This document shows, one piece after another, positions 32,476 to 44,100 of a stretch of 64,000 nt of DNA (its first letter is position 1; the number at the start of each line of letters is the position of its first letter). The notes below the pieces were generated by a model, which was given only the letters and a program-made list of their open reading frames with translations, did no database searches and was not told the origin of the DNA. The translations under genes were made by a program, and so were the position numbers. The stretch comes from Prorocentrum cordatum (Eukaryota > Sar > Dinophyceae > Prorocentrales > Prorocentraceae), in NCBI GenBank assembly GCA_963575745.1, contig CAUYUJ010017657.1, forward strand, positions 164,001 through 228,000, read 5' to 3'.

Positions 32476-33242
32476 TTAGCTCACGCGTAAGGAAGCTCTT
32501 TCCATTCGTTCCGATCAGCGCCGCGCAAGGAAAGAGCTCTACGAGGCCCCCGGCGGTCACCAACTTGACGGCTTACCATCGGCTCCCAGTTGGCCGACCC
32601 GGCCCGGGCGGACAATGTGTCAACCTGGGGTTGGTTTTTCGAAGAGTGTAAAAGATTTTGAAATTCGTTTTGAGAACCGGTATGTTTGCGCACCTGTAGT
32701 GGGGTTATCCCGTGTCTTCTAGCGAAGTTCTCAGGTGCGTAGGTGCAGTACGACTATCAAAACACTTAAAACGTTGTTTCTAGTTTTTGAGCTCCATGTG
32801 TTCCGATCAGCGCCGCGCAAGGAAAGAGCTCTACGAGTCTCCCGGCGGTTTACCGCCGGCTCCAAGTTGGCCCACCCGGCCCAGGCGGACAACGCGGGAA
32901 CTCTGGGTCGGTTGGGCGAAGATTCTGCGAGATTTGAACATTTGTTTTGAGAACTGGTATTTTTTCGCACCTGTATTGGGTCATGCTGCGCTTGCCAGTT
33001 AGATTCTGAGGTCCGTAGCTGTAGTATTACTATCCAGACACTCGAAAGAACCGACTCTGTATGAAAACCGGAAAACGTGTTTTTCGAGTTTTTGGGCGCA
33101 CGCTTGAGAAAGCTTGTGTTCAGAGCAGCGCCGCGCGAGAAGAGAGCTCTACGAGGCTTCCGGCGGTAACCTGGTTGACAGTTTACCGCCGGCCCCCAGT
33201 AATACCGGCGCGCTGGGGGGCTAATTGGCAAAAACTGGGCGC
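32476..33242 (-). repeat. Module D with three minus-strand hairpins
   Basis: Hairpins at 32551-32581 (decayed right arm), 32843-32858 (loop deleted) and 33161-33191, with module D between them. No coding is seen. Confidence 0.8.
32843..32858 (-). repeat. Hairpin repeat lacking its loop
   Basis: CGGCGGTTTACCGCCG: the two arms are joined directly and the whole TCAACC-containing loop is missing. Flanks GAGCTCTACGAG and GGCTCC are retained. Confidence 0.9.
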
Positions 33243-36200
33243 CGGCGGTAAACCGTCAAACTTTGTTACTGCCGGGGGACTCGTAGAGCTTCCTGACAAC
33301 ACATTTTCCAATCCAAGCAATGTGAAACCTCTCGCATGCAACAGCCGAACGCCCCCGATGCTTCTCGATTGTCTTCTGTACGAGCTCTGTAGCTCTCATA
33401 CAGCCCGAATTACGTGCGTAAATCGACAGCACCTCTCGGAATGACTCGAACAATACGAATAGTTGGGCAAACCTACCTCGAATATCAGACCAAGTTCAGA
33501 CCTCTGCATGCGACAGGCGGATGCATCTGATGTCTCTGAATCGATTCCTGCAATTACCAGCCCAGCAGCCCCCCTACAACCCGAGTTAAGTGCACGAAAC
33601 TGACCGCACCTCTCAGAACGACTCAAACAATACGAATAGTTTCGCGAACCTAGTTCGCGCAGCAGACAGACTTTCGAGCTCTGGATTCGAAAGGCGGACG
33701 CGCCTGATGTCTCCAAATCGATCCCAGTGATTGCCAGCCACGCAGCCCCCCTAGAGCCCGAGTTAAGTGCAGAGAACCAACAGCATCTCTCAAGATAACT
33801 CGAACAATACGAATAGTTTCGCGATTCTGTATACGGCAGCAGACCGAGTTCAGAGCTCTGGATTCAACAGACAACGGCCGCTGATGATTCTGAATCAGAT
33901 TCTGTACCTATCAGCTCTAGAACTGTCCTGTAGCTCGAGTTAAGTAGAGAAAATCGAGAGCATCTGTCAAGATGACTCGAATATTACAAATAGGTTTGCG
34001 GACCTAGCTCGGCTAGCAGACCGAGTTCGCACCTCTGGGTTCGACAGGCGAACGCGCCTCATCGTTCTGAATCGATTAGCTGTGCTTACCAGCTCTGTAG
34101 CTGTCCTTAAGCTCGAGTTAAGTCTAATATACCAACAGCCCGTAGCAAGATGACTCGAAACAGCCGATCTCGCCAGAGTGCTTTTTGACAGTAAAAGGTA
34201 CCCGATCGAGCTGAGATTCAGACGGAGAAGGGGAATAAGATCGAATATCACGGGAACAAGTACTAGAGCTCGAACGAATTGCTGAATTTCGAGACCGAAA
34301 TTTTCAACCGACCAAAGTCACCAAAAGGTCCGTCGAGATTTTTCTTGCCAACTAGCTCTCCAGCGCCCCAGAATTACTGGGCGCCGGCGGTAAACCGTCA
34401 ATCTTGGTTACCGCCGGGAGACTCGTAGAGCTCCCTAGCTCGACTTAAGTTGAGAAACCGACAGCACCTACCAACATTCCGACTCATAGTGAATATATTT
34501 TTACCTTTGAATGCGGCAGGCAGACGCGTCTGGTGTCTGCGAATCTACTTCTGTCATTACCAGCCCTGCAGCCCCACTAAAGCCCGAGTTAAGTGCAGAA
34601 AACCGACAGCACCTCTCAGAATGACTCGAACAATACAATAGTTTCGCGGACCTAGTTCGGGCAGCAGACCGAGTTCCGAGCTGTGCATTCGACAAGCGGA
34701 CGCGCCTGATCTCGTCAAATCGATCCTGTGACCACCAGCACTCTAGCCCCCCTCAGCGCGAGTTGAGTAAAGAAAACCGAGAGCACTTCTCAAGATGACT
34801 CGACCATACGAATAGTTCGCGATTATAGATCGGGCAGCGAGTTCAGAGCTCTGAATCCGTTTCTGTAAATATCAGCTCTGTAGCTGTACTACAGCTCGAG
34901 TTAAGTACAGAAAACCAAGAGTTCCTGTCAAGATGACTCGAATAATACGAATAGGTGTGCGAACTTAGCTCGGCTAACAGACCGAGTTCAGACCTCTGGT
35001 TTCAACAGACGAACACGCCTAATCAATCTACATCAATTAGCTGTGCTTACCAGCTCTGTAGCTGTCCTGAAGCTCGAGTTATGTTCTGAAAACCGTCATC
35101 GCGTATCAAGATGACTCGAAACGGCCGATCCCGCCACAGTGCTTTTCGATAGTAATATTCACCCGATCGAGCTGAGATCAAGATGGCAAACGGGAAAGAG
35201 ATCGAATATTACGGCAAAAAATACGAGAACAAAATTGCAAACGAACTAAAAGTCACGAAAAGTTCCGTCGATATTTTTCTTGTTAACTAGCTCTCCAGCG
35301 CGCCAGAATTACTCTTAAGCTTCCAGCAGGAAAGCTCTACGAGTCACTGGGCGCCGGCGGTAAACCGTCAACCTTGGTTACCGCCGGGAGACTCGTAGAG
35401 CTTCCTAGCTCGACTTAAGTTCAGAGAACCGACAGCACCTACCAACATTCCGACTTATAGTGAACATTTTTTGACCTCTGAATGCGACAGACGGACGCGT
35501 CTGATGTCTGCGAATCGACAGCTGTCATTACCAGCCCTGCAGCCCCGCAAGAGCCCGAGTTAACTGCAGAAAACCGACAGCAGCTCTCAGGATCACTCGA
35601 ACAATGCAGTAGTTTCGCAGAGTCAATTCGGGCAGCAGACCGAGTTCCGAGCTCTGGATCCGACAGGCGGACGCGTCTGATGTCTTCAAATCGATTTATG
35701 TGACCACCAGCACTGTAGCCCCCCTCAGCGCGAGTTGAGTGAAGAAAACCGAGAGCACTTCTCAAGATGACTCGAATAGTTTCGCGATTCTAGATCGGGC
35801 AGCAGACCGAGTTCAGAGCTCTGGATTCGACAGACAAACGCAACTGATGATGACGAATCGGTTTCTGTAAATATCAGCTCTGTAGCTGTCCTACAGCTCG
35901 AGTTAAGTACAGAAAACCGAGAGTTCCTGTCAAGATGACTCGAATGATACGAATAGGTTTGCGGACCTAGCTCGGCTAACAGACCGAGTTCAGACCTCTG
36001 GATTCAACAGGCGAACGCGCCAAATCATTCTACATCGATTAGCTGTGCTTACCAGCTCCGTAGCTGTCCTGAAGCTCGAGTTATCCTCAGAAAACCGACA
36101 GCGCGTGACAAGATGACTCGAAACGGCCGATCCCGCCACAGTGCTTTTCGATTGTAATATTCACCCGATCGAGCTGAGATCAAGATGGCGAGCGGGAATA

Positions 36201-39200
36201 AGATCGAATATCACGGGAAAAAATACTAGAGCTCAAACGAATGGTCATATTTCGAGAACAAAATTTTCAACCGAGCCAAAGTTGTGAAAAGTTCAGTCGA
36301 GATTTTTCGAGCCAACTGGGCGCCAGCGGTAAACCGTCAACCTTGGTTACCGCCGGGAGACTCGTAGAGCTTCCTATCTCGACTTAAGTTGAGAAAACCG
36401 ACAGCACCTACCAACATTGCGACTGATAGTGAAGATGTTTTAGACCTCTGAATGCGACGAGCGGACGCGTCTGATGTCTGCGAATCGACTCCTGTCATTA
36501 CCAGCCCTGCAACCACCCTAAAGCCCGAGTTAAGTGCAGAAAACTGACAGCACCTCTCAGGATACTCGAACAATACAGTTTCGCAGACCTAATTCGGGCA
36601 GCAGACCCAGTTCCGAGCTCTGGATTCGACAGGCGGACGCGCCTGATGTCTTCAAATCGATTCCTGTGAACACAAGCACTGTAGGCCCCTCAGCGCGAGT
36701 TCAGCGAAGAAAACCGAGAGTAGTTCTCAAGATGACTCGAACAATACGAATAGTTTCGCTACCGAGTTCAGAGCTCTGGATTCGACAGACAAACGCAACT
36801 GATGATTCTGAATCGCTTTCTGTACATAGCTCTGTAGCTGTCCTACAGCTCGAGTTAAGTACAGAAACCCGAGAGTTTCTGTCAAGATGACTCGAACAAT
36901 GCGAATAGGTTTGCGGACCTAGCTCGGCGAACAGACCGAGGTCAGACCTCTGGATTCAACAGGCGAACACGCCTAATCATTCTACATCGACTAGCTGTGC
37001 TTACCAGCTCTATAGCTGACCTGAAGCTCGAGTTATGTTCAGAAAACCGTCAGCGCGTATCAAGATGACTCAAAACGGCCGATCCCGCCACAGTGCTTTT
37101 CGATAGTAATATTCACCCGATCGAGCTGAGATCAAGATGGCGAGCGGGAATAAGATCGAATATCACGGGAAAAAATACTAGAGCTCTAACGAACGGTCAG
37201 ATTTCGAGAACATAATTTTCAACCGAGCCAAAGTTGTGAAAAGTTCAGTCGAGATTTTTCGAGCCAACTGGGCGCCGGCGGTAAACCGTCAACCTTGGTT
37301 ACCGCCGGGAGACTCGTAGAGCTTCCTATCTCGACTTAAGTTGAGAAAACCGACAGCACCTACCAACATTGCGACTTAAAGTGAAGATGTTTTGACCTCT
37401 GAATGCGACAGGCGGACGCGTCTGATGTCTGAGAACCGACTTCTGTCATTACCAGCTATGCAGCCCCCCTACAGCCCAAGTTAAGTGCAGAAAACCGACA
37501 GCACCTCTCAGGATGACTCGAACAATGCAGTAGTTTCGCAGACCTAATTCGGGCAGCAGACCGAGTTCCGAGCTCTGGCTTCGACAGGCGAACGCGTCTG
37601 ATGTCTTCAAATCGATTCCTGTGACCACCAGCACTGTAGCCCCCCTCAGCGCGAGTTAAGTGAAAAAAACCGTGACTCGACCAATACGAACAATTTCGCG
37701 ATTCTAGAGCGGGCAGCGGACCGGGTTCAGAGCTCTCGATTCGACAGAAAGACGCAACAGATGATTCTGAATCGGTTTCTGTAAATATCAGCTCTGTAGC
37801 TGTCCTACAGCTCGAGTTTAATACAGAAAACCGAGAGTTCCTGTCAAGATGACTCGAATAATACGAATAGGTTTGGGGACCTAGCTCGGCTAACAGACCG
37901 AGTTCAGACCTCTGGATTCAACAGGCGAACGCGCCTAATCATTCTACATCGATAAGCTGTGCTTACCAGCTCTGTAGCTGTCCTGAAGCTCGAGTTATGT
38001 TCAGAAAACCGTCAGCGCGTATCAAGATGACTGAAAACGGCCAGTCCCGCCACAGTGCTTTTCGATAGTAATATTCACCCGATCGAGCTGAGATGAAGAT
38101 GGCGAGCGGGAATAAGATCGAATATCACGGGAAACAATACTAGAGCTCTAACGAATTGTTGAATTTCGAAAACAAAATTTTCAACCGACCAAAAGTCACC
38201 AAAAGTTCCGTCGAGATTTTTCTTGCCAACTAGCTCTCCAGCGCGCCGGAATTACTCTTAGCTTCCAGCAACTGGGCGCTGGCGGTAAACCGTCAACCTT
38301 GGTAACCGCCGGGGAACTCGTAGAACTTCCTAGCTCGACTTAAGTTGAGAAAACCGACAGCACCTACCAACACTCCGACTCATAGTGAATATTTGTTGAC
38401 CTCTGAATGCGACAGGCAGGCGCGTCTGATTCCTGCGAATCGACTCCTGTGATATCTAGCCCTGCAGCCCCCCTACAGCCCGAGTTGAGTGCAGAAAATC
38501 GACAGCACCTCTCAGTGACTCGAACAATACAGTAGTTTCGCAGACCTAATTCGGGCAGCAGATCCAATTCCGAGCTCTCGATTCGACAGGCGGACGCGCT
38601 TGATGTCTTCAAATCGATTCCTGTGACCACCAGCACTGTACCCCCCCCTGACCGCGAGTCAAGTGAAGAAAACCGAGAGGACTCCTCAAGATGACTCGAC
38701 CAATACGACTAGTTTCGCGCTTCTAGATCGGGCAGCACACCGAGTTCAGAGCTCTGGATTCGACAGACAAACGCAACTGATGATTTGGAATCGGTTTCTG
38801 TGAATAGCAGATCTGTAGCTGTCCTACAGCTCGAGTTAGGTACAGAAAACCCAGAGTTTCTGTCAAGATGACTCGACTAATACGAATAGGTTTGCGGACC
38901 TAGCTGGGCTAACAGACCGAGTTCAGACCTCTAGATTCAACAGGCGAACGCGCCTGATCATTCTGCATCGATTAGCTGTGCTTACCAGCTCTGTAGCTGT
39001 CCTAGAGCTCGAGTTATGTTCAAAAAACCGTCAGCGCGTATCAAGATGACTCGAAACGGCCGATCCCGCCACAGTGCTTTTCGATAGTAATATCCACCCG
39101 ATCGAGCTGAGATCAAGATGGCGAGCGGGAATAAGATCGAATATCACGGGAAAAAATACTAGGGCTCAAACGAATGGTTGAATTTCGAGAACAAAATTTT

Positions 39201-39281
39201 CAACCGACCAAAAGTCATCAAAAGTTCCGTCGAGATTTTTCTTGCCAACTGGGCGCCGGCGGTAAACCGTCAACCTTGGTT

Positions 39282-40087
39282 TTTGCGGCTTTGCGAGGCT
39301 CCTACTGGCCCTAGGGCCACGAGCAAGCACGAGGTCAGGTGTATTCAGGAAGCGAAAGCTCTTATTCGAACATAAAGTCAAGACAACCCAGAAGCAGCGA
39401 AGCTGCGATGAATCATCAATCACAAATATGAGCGAAAGAGCAAAACGCACACAGAAATGAATCAAAATGCAGTCAACTAATCATGCAAGAGAAATGGAGA
39501 ACTCTCAGCGAAGCAGAGTATATAATAGTCAGGGAAAGAAACAACGAATTGAGAAACTGCAACTATCAAGTCTGTGGTAACCATAGAGCTGCCTGTGGGA
39601 GCGCAGTCACGATGCACTCCAAAGCACTGAGTTCTGTATCAGTAACAGTTGTAGTTGGACAAATAAGCCAAGCCCTCTCAAAAACTGACTTCCATATCAG
39701 CTGAGCGGGGTCCCGTCGATCCCAAAACCGTGGTTTGAGGCCTATGTCTATCCAGCAACCGCACCCACATCCCTCAGACGACACGCCGCCATCGAAACCA
39801 GCCCGAATAGCAGCAGCAACGTAAAATTCTGTCTCATAATCATGTGTAAACGGACTACATTCTGAACTAAATATCTGGCCCTCTCGGGCCCGGTGTGTAA
39901 GGACGTCGGCTCGAGTATTCCACTCCCGAAAATCATGACGAACAAGATCCATCCCCGCCGCTGGAGGTCGTATATTATAGCAGCTACAAAGCCCATCAAG
40001 CGTATTGATTATCTTCGATATTCTATCAGCATATGATCTATTATCTGCACGCCACCGTCCCGTACCCCAGCTAACCACGAGGAGCGA
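39282..40087 (-). mobile_element. 5'-truncated non-LTR retrotransposon in a hairpin loop (insert 7)
   Basis: 806 bp bounded by the 13-bp direct repeat GTCAACCTTGGTT at 39269-39281 and 40088-40100, inside one hairpin. The minus strand codes for an RNase H domain. The 3' end is GCCTCGCAAAGCCGCAAAAA with a stem-loop GGCCC-TA-GGGCC at 39307-39318, the same arrangement as in inserts 2, 4 and 5 and elements A and B. This links those non-autonomous copies to an RNase H-coding family. The 3' untranslated part (about 39282-39565) is roughly 280 bp and AT-richer. Confidence 0.93.
39566..40087 (-). CDS. Retrotransposon RNase H domain, permuted (5' partial)
   Basis: The frame is open through the insertion edge; a longer frame to 40159 adds 24 residues of flanking repeat. 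Numbering from 40159: SLLVVSWGTGRWRADNRSYA (strand and helix after motif 3; the catalytic Asp24 codon is supplied by the target sequence GTTGAC), REWNTRADVLTHRAREG (Asp85), RAGFDGGVSSEG (Asp123), TVTDTELSALE (Glu176), then a stop 21 residues later. Motif order is 3-4-1-2 as in the other three copies. This copy lacks reverse transcriptase. Sequence divergence from the 41 kb element shows that they are different subfamilies. Confidence 0.85.
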   Translation of the reverse strand, partial: SLLVVSWGTGRWRADNRSYADRISKIINTLDGLCSCYNIRPPAAGMDLVRHDFREWNTRADVLTHRAREGQIFSSECSPFTHDYETEFYVAAAIRAGFDGGVSSEGCGCGCWIDIGLKPRFWDRRDPAQLIWKSVFERAWLICPTTTVTDTELSALECIVTALPQAALWLPQT

Positions 40088-41126
40088 GTCAACCTTGGTT
40101 ACCGCCGGGAGACTCGTAGAGCTTCCCAGCTCGACATAAGTTAAGAAAACCGACAGCACCTACCAACATTCCGACTCATAGTGAATATTTTTTGATCTCT
40201 GAATGCGACAGGCGGACGCGTCTGATCTCTGCGAATCGACTCCTGTCATTACCAGCCCTGCAGCCCCACTACAGCCCGAGTTAAGTGCAGAAAACCAACA
40301 GCGTCTCTCAGGATGACCCGAACAATACAGTAGTTTCGCAGACCTAATTCGGGCAGCAGACCGAGTTCTGAGCTCTGGATTCGATAGGCGGACGCGCCTG
40401 ATGTCTTCAAATCGATTCCTGCGACCAACAGCCCTTCAGCGCGAGTTGACTAAAGAAAACCGAGAGCACTTCTCAAGATGATTCGACCAATACGAACAGT
40501 TTCGCGATTCTAGATCGGGCAGCAGACCGAGTTCAGAGCTTTCGGTTCGATAGACAAACGCAACTGATGATTCTGAATCGGTTTCTGTCAATATCAGCTC
40601 TGTAGCTGTCCTACAGCTCGAGTTAAGTACAGAAAACCGAGAGTTCCTGTCAAGATGACTCGAATAATACGAATAGGTTTGCGGACCTAGCTCGGCTAAC
40701 AGACCGAGTTCAGACCTCTGGATACAACAGGCGAACGCGCCTAATCATTCTGCATCGATTAGCTGTGCTTACCAGATCTGTAGCTGTCCTATAGCTCGAG
40801 TTATGTGCAAAAAACCGTCAGCCCGTATCAAGATGACTCAAAACGGCCGATCCCGCCACAGTGCTTTTCGATAGTAATATTCACCCGATCGAGCTGAGAT
40901 CAAGATGGCGAGCGGGAACAAGATCGAATATCACGGGAAAAATACTAGAGCTCAAACGAATTGTTGAATTTCGAGAACCAAATTTTCAACCGACCAAAAG
41001 TCACCAAAAGTTCCGTCGAGATTTTTCTTGCCAACTGGGCGCCGGCGGTAAACCGTCAACCTTTCTTTTTTTTTTTTGGGGAGGCTGACCAGGCACCGAG
41101 CGCCCCAGCGCCCGTTAAGTGCCTAC

Positions 41127-44100
41127 CTAGTCTCTCTGCAGCTGGAGGTCTTGGGCCACCTGGACTGCGGCCCGCAAGAGGCCCTCGAGACCCGAAAGCT
41201 CAGCGTCAGTGATACTGCTATGGGAGGGGAGTGCCTGTGCACAACGCCCTACTATTTCCCATATGATTGGACAAGGAGAGGAGGCTTGGGGGAAGAGGGA
41301 GACTACACGAGCTCTCTTATCTCTATGCTCAGGGTCAGGGTAAGGGTCATGGAATCGAGGAATATATCCAATCTGCAGAAACCAGCCAACGCCCACACCT
41401 TGGGCACACACTCCGCCGTCGAAGGATCCGCGGAGGCCAATAACTCGAAAGTTGTCTCGGACATCAGAACGAAAGATATGGTGGTGGAACAGCTCTCTGA
41501 ATATCTGGCCTTCCCGTGCTAAGTGGGTAAGTTCATCAGCTACTGTGTTACTCTCTCGATATATGTGTCGAATGAAGTCGTTGCCCCATGAGGGGGGTCG
41601 TATTCCTTCCTCCTCCAACTCTTCCAAAAGAGAAATAATATTTGCCACCCGCCTACGATAAGAAGCCCCATCTCCTCCTTCTCCTCCCTCAACCTTCCAG
41701 AGACCATTGATCCAGTTACAGATAAGAAGCGAATCGCCCGTCAGCTCGAGACCGATCCCATCATCACTCAGATCCCAAGTCGGCTCCTGTTCATTGTTCG
41801 AGGCCAATCTCTGGGCCAGCTTCTCGGACTCCTTCGCCGACAACGGACGAGCCAACATCTCCTCCCCCCTCTCCTTTATGTAGTCTCCTCTCCCTCCAGT
41901 TCCTCCACGGACAACAAACAAGTCAAACAGAGACCCCAAAGTACAAGCTTCCAGGAACTGCCTGCAATACTGAACGAAGTCAGAGTAAGAGAAAGAGCAC
42001 GCCCTCCACCACCGATCCTCCAGATTCACAAACGAGGGAAATATCGTCTGGAACATGAAACACCAAGGATGTTCACCCGTCGCCTGCCCCTTAGTACTGC
42101 CTAATCGTGTCAGTTTCGAGGCCTCCTTCCACTTCCACTGTGAACGCCAATATTTTGACTCCAGTGTCCTTTTCTCCTCCCACCTCGGGGTACAGCACAT
42201 CAGAAGCCGGCGTGCGTCACGATGCGCACGAGGATACACCGTCTGTTGTCCAAGTCCAGGAACAGCCACCCTCCGACGTTTCGGGGGGGACCTGGGGGAA
42301 TCCCTAGGCCCCCCCCGCTCACAGGGAACTTCAACATCTCGAGAAGAAGAGGCCCTATCAGAGGGCATAGCAGAAGAGACCATCCCATGCATATCTGAAG
42401 AGACAGCGCCCATCCCATTCGTATCTGAGGAGACTGCGCCCATCCCATTAGTAACTGCAGAGACAGCACCCATCCCACTGGTAACTGAAGAGACTCCCAC
42501 CATCCCATTAGTAACTGAAGAGACCACACCCATCCCACTGGTAACTGGAGAGACCATCCCATGCATATCAGAGACAGCACCCATCCCACTGGTAACTGAA
42601 GAGACTCCCACCATCCCACCAGTAACTGAAGAGACCACATCCATCCCACTGGTAACTGGAGAGACCATCCCATGCATATCAGAAGAGACCACACCCATCC
42701 CATTCATATCTGAAGAGACTGCACCCATCCCACTAGTAACTGAAGAGACAGCCCCCATCCCATTGGTAACTGAAGAGACCTCCCCCATCCCATTGGTAAC
42801 TAGAGAGCCCGCGACCATTCCTGGGCTCAGCTCCGACTCAGGAATCTGATATCCGCTGTCGACATTAGCTCCAAAATATGATGCTATGTCAGCTCCAAGC
42901 TGCCACAAGGAATAAAGAACTCTCTGCACTGCACTCTGGCACTTTGCTTCAAAGAACATCCGTCTAGCAATTCTGAGTCGAGCTGGCTTCCAAACAACCC
43001 AACTTTCGGAGGCTGGCTTTTGGGGTGACGTCATCTGGTAAAGACAATTTCCCTCAAAGACATTCAGGCTCTGCAAGGAGTCCCTGTCCCAACTAATACC
43101 TTGACTTCCATAAATGAGAATGCTCTGAACCCGAGTGATATAACTCCTACACTTGGCCGAAAACGGGACTGCCTTTGATCTAAAATAAGCTGCATGCGCA
43201 TGGAAGGCTCGTCGCGCGGCCCCGATCCGCCGCCGAAGGTCCTGGTGTGCCTCCCTATAGCTACAGTATATGCTGTTCCCCAAGACATTCATCTCATCAA
43301 CTACTTTGAACGGCACCATCTGATCCTGAACCCGAACCAGGATAGGATGTTTTGGCTTCTCCGAGAAACCGATAAACGCGACCTCGAGCGACTCGATCTT
43401 CCATTCGAATCCCCATCCCCGCAGAGTCTCTGTCATGTCTCCTACCTGTCGCCTAAACTCCTCCTCCGAAGATCCCAAGATAAAGATGTTGTCGGCATAT
43501 AGCAAGTGGTGTACAGGAACCGAGGCCGAAACTTCTCCCACCGAGTTTGGATCCAGACAATGGAACCCAATCCCCTGCTCATCCCAAAGCTTAAATAAAG
43601 GAGCCCACATCGCAACGACTATCAGGTTCCACAAGGAGGGGCTGTCGTTCCCACCTGTCCTGATGTGGGTATCAATTCCCACATCTGGCAGCTGCAAGCC
43701 CTGGAAGAGAAGCGAAGTGACCTCGCACGGCATAGGCACGAGCACACCGTACTGGAGCCAGGGAGGGATAGAGAGGACGTCGAACGCACGTTTGACCGTC
43801 GAGATTTTCGTGTTCTGGAAAGCTTGCTTCACATCCGCTGACCCCAGAACCAGACGTCGATCCTTCCCCCACTGTGAGGCGTGTTGTGCTGCTGCCTTAA
43901 GTCCTGCAAATATCTCGGTGCATGATCTTTTGGGAACGAAACCGAATAACGATGCATGAGTGCCAGCCTGGAGACAATATGGTTCAAGCATGATCGAGAG
44001 ACAAGTACTGTACCACTTCTTAAAGATACTCTCCACAGAAATACGCCTCGTATCAGAAACATCGCATATCGGATAAGATTTGGGAAGTAGTGTCGTCAAT

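Larger units (their letters stand above)
33243..41042 (+). repeat. ~970-bp higher-order repeat
   Basis: A composite unit of hairpin, the linker CTAGCTCGACTTAAGTTGAG, about four main-type monomers and a 3'-truncated module B. Hairpins start at 33243, 34385, 35355, 36325, 37276, 38280, 39257 (occupied, right arm at 40101-40107) and 41043 (occupied), so spacings are about 950-1005 bp once insertions are removed. Neighbouring units are visibly more alike than monomers inside a unit, as in higher-order satellite arrays. No coding apart from the insertions. Confidence 0.85.

Noticed and set aside
33243-41042. CRISPR-like regular spacing of a palindromic repeat
   Set aside because: Spacers are long, are themselves related satellite units and are not unique. 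The context is eukaryotic.
42055-42849. Plus-strand frame of 264 codons with TIPLVTEET-like repeats
   Set aside because: It is the antisense of the minisatellite inside the retrotransposon ORF. The minus strand carries the recognisable domains.
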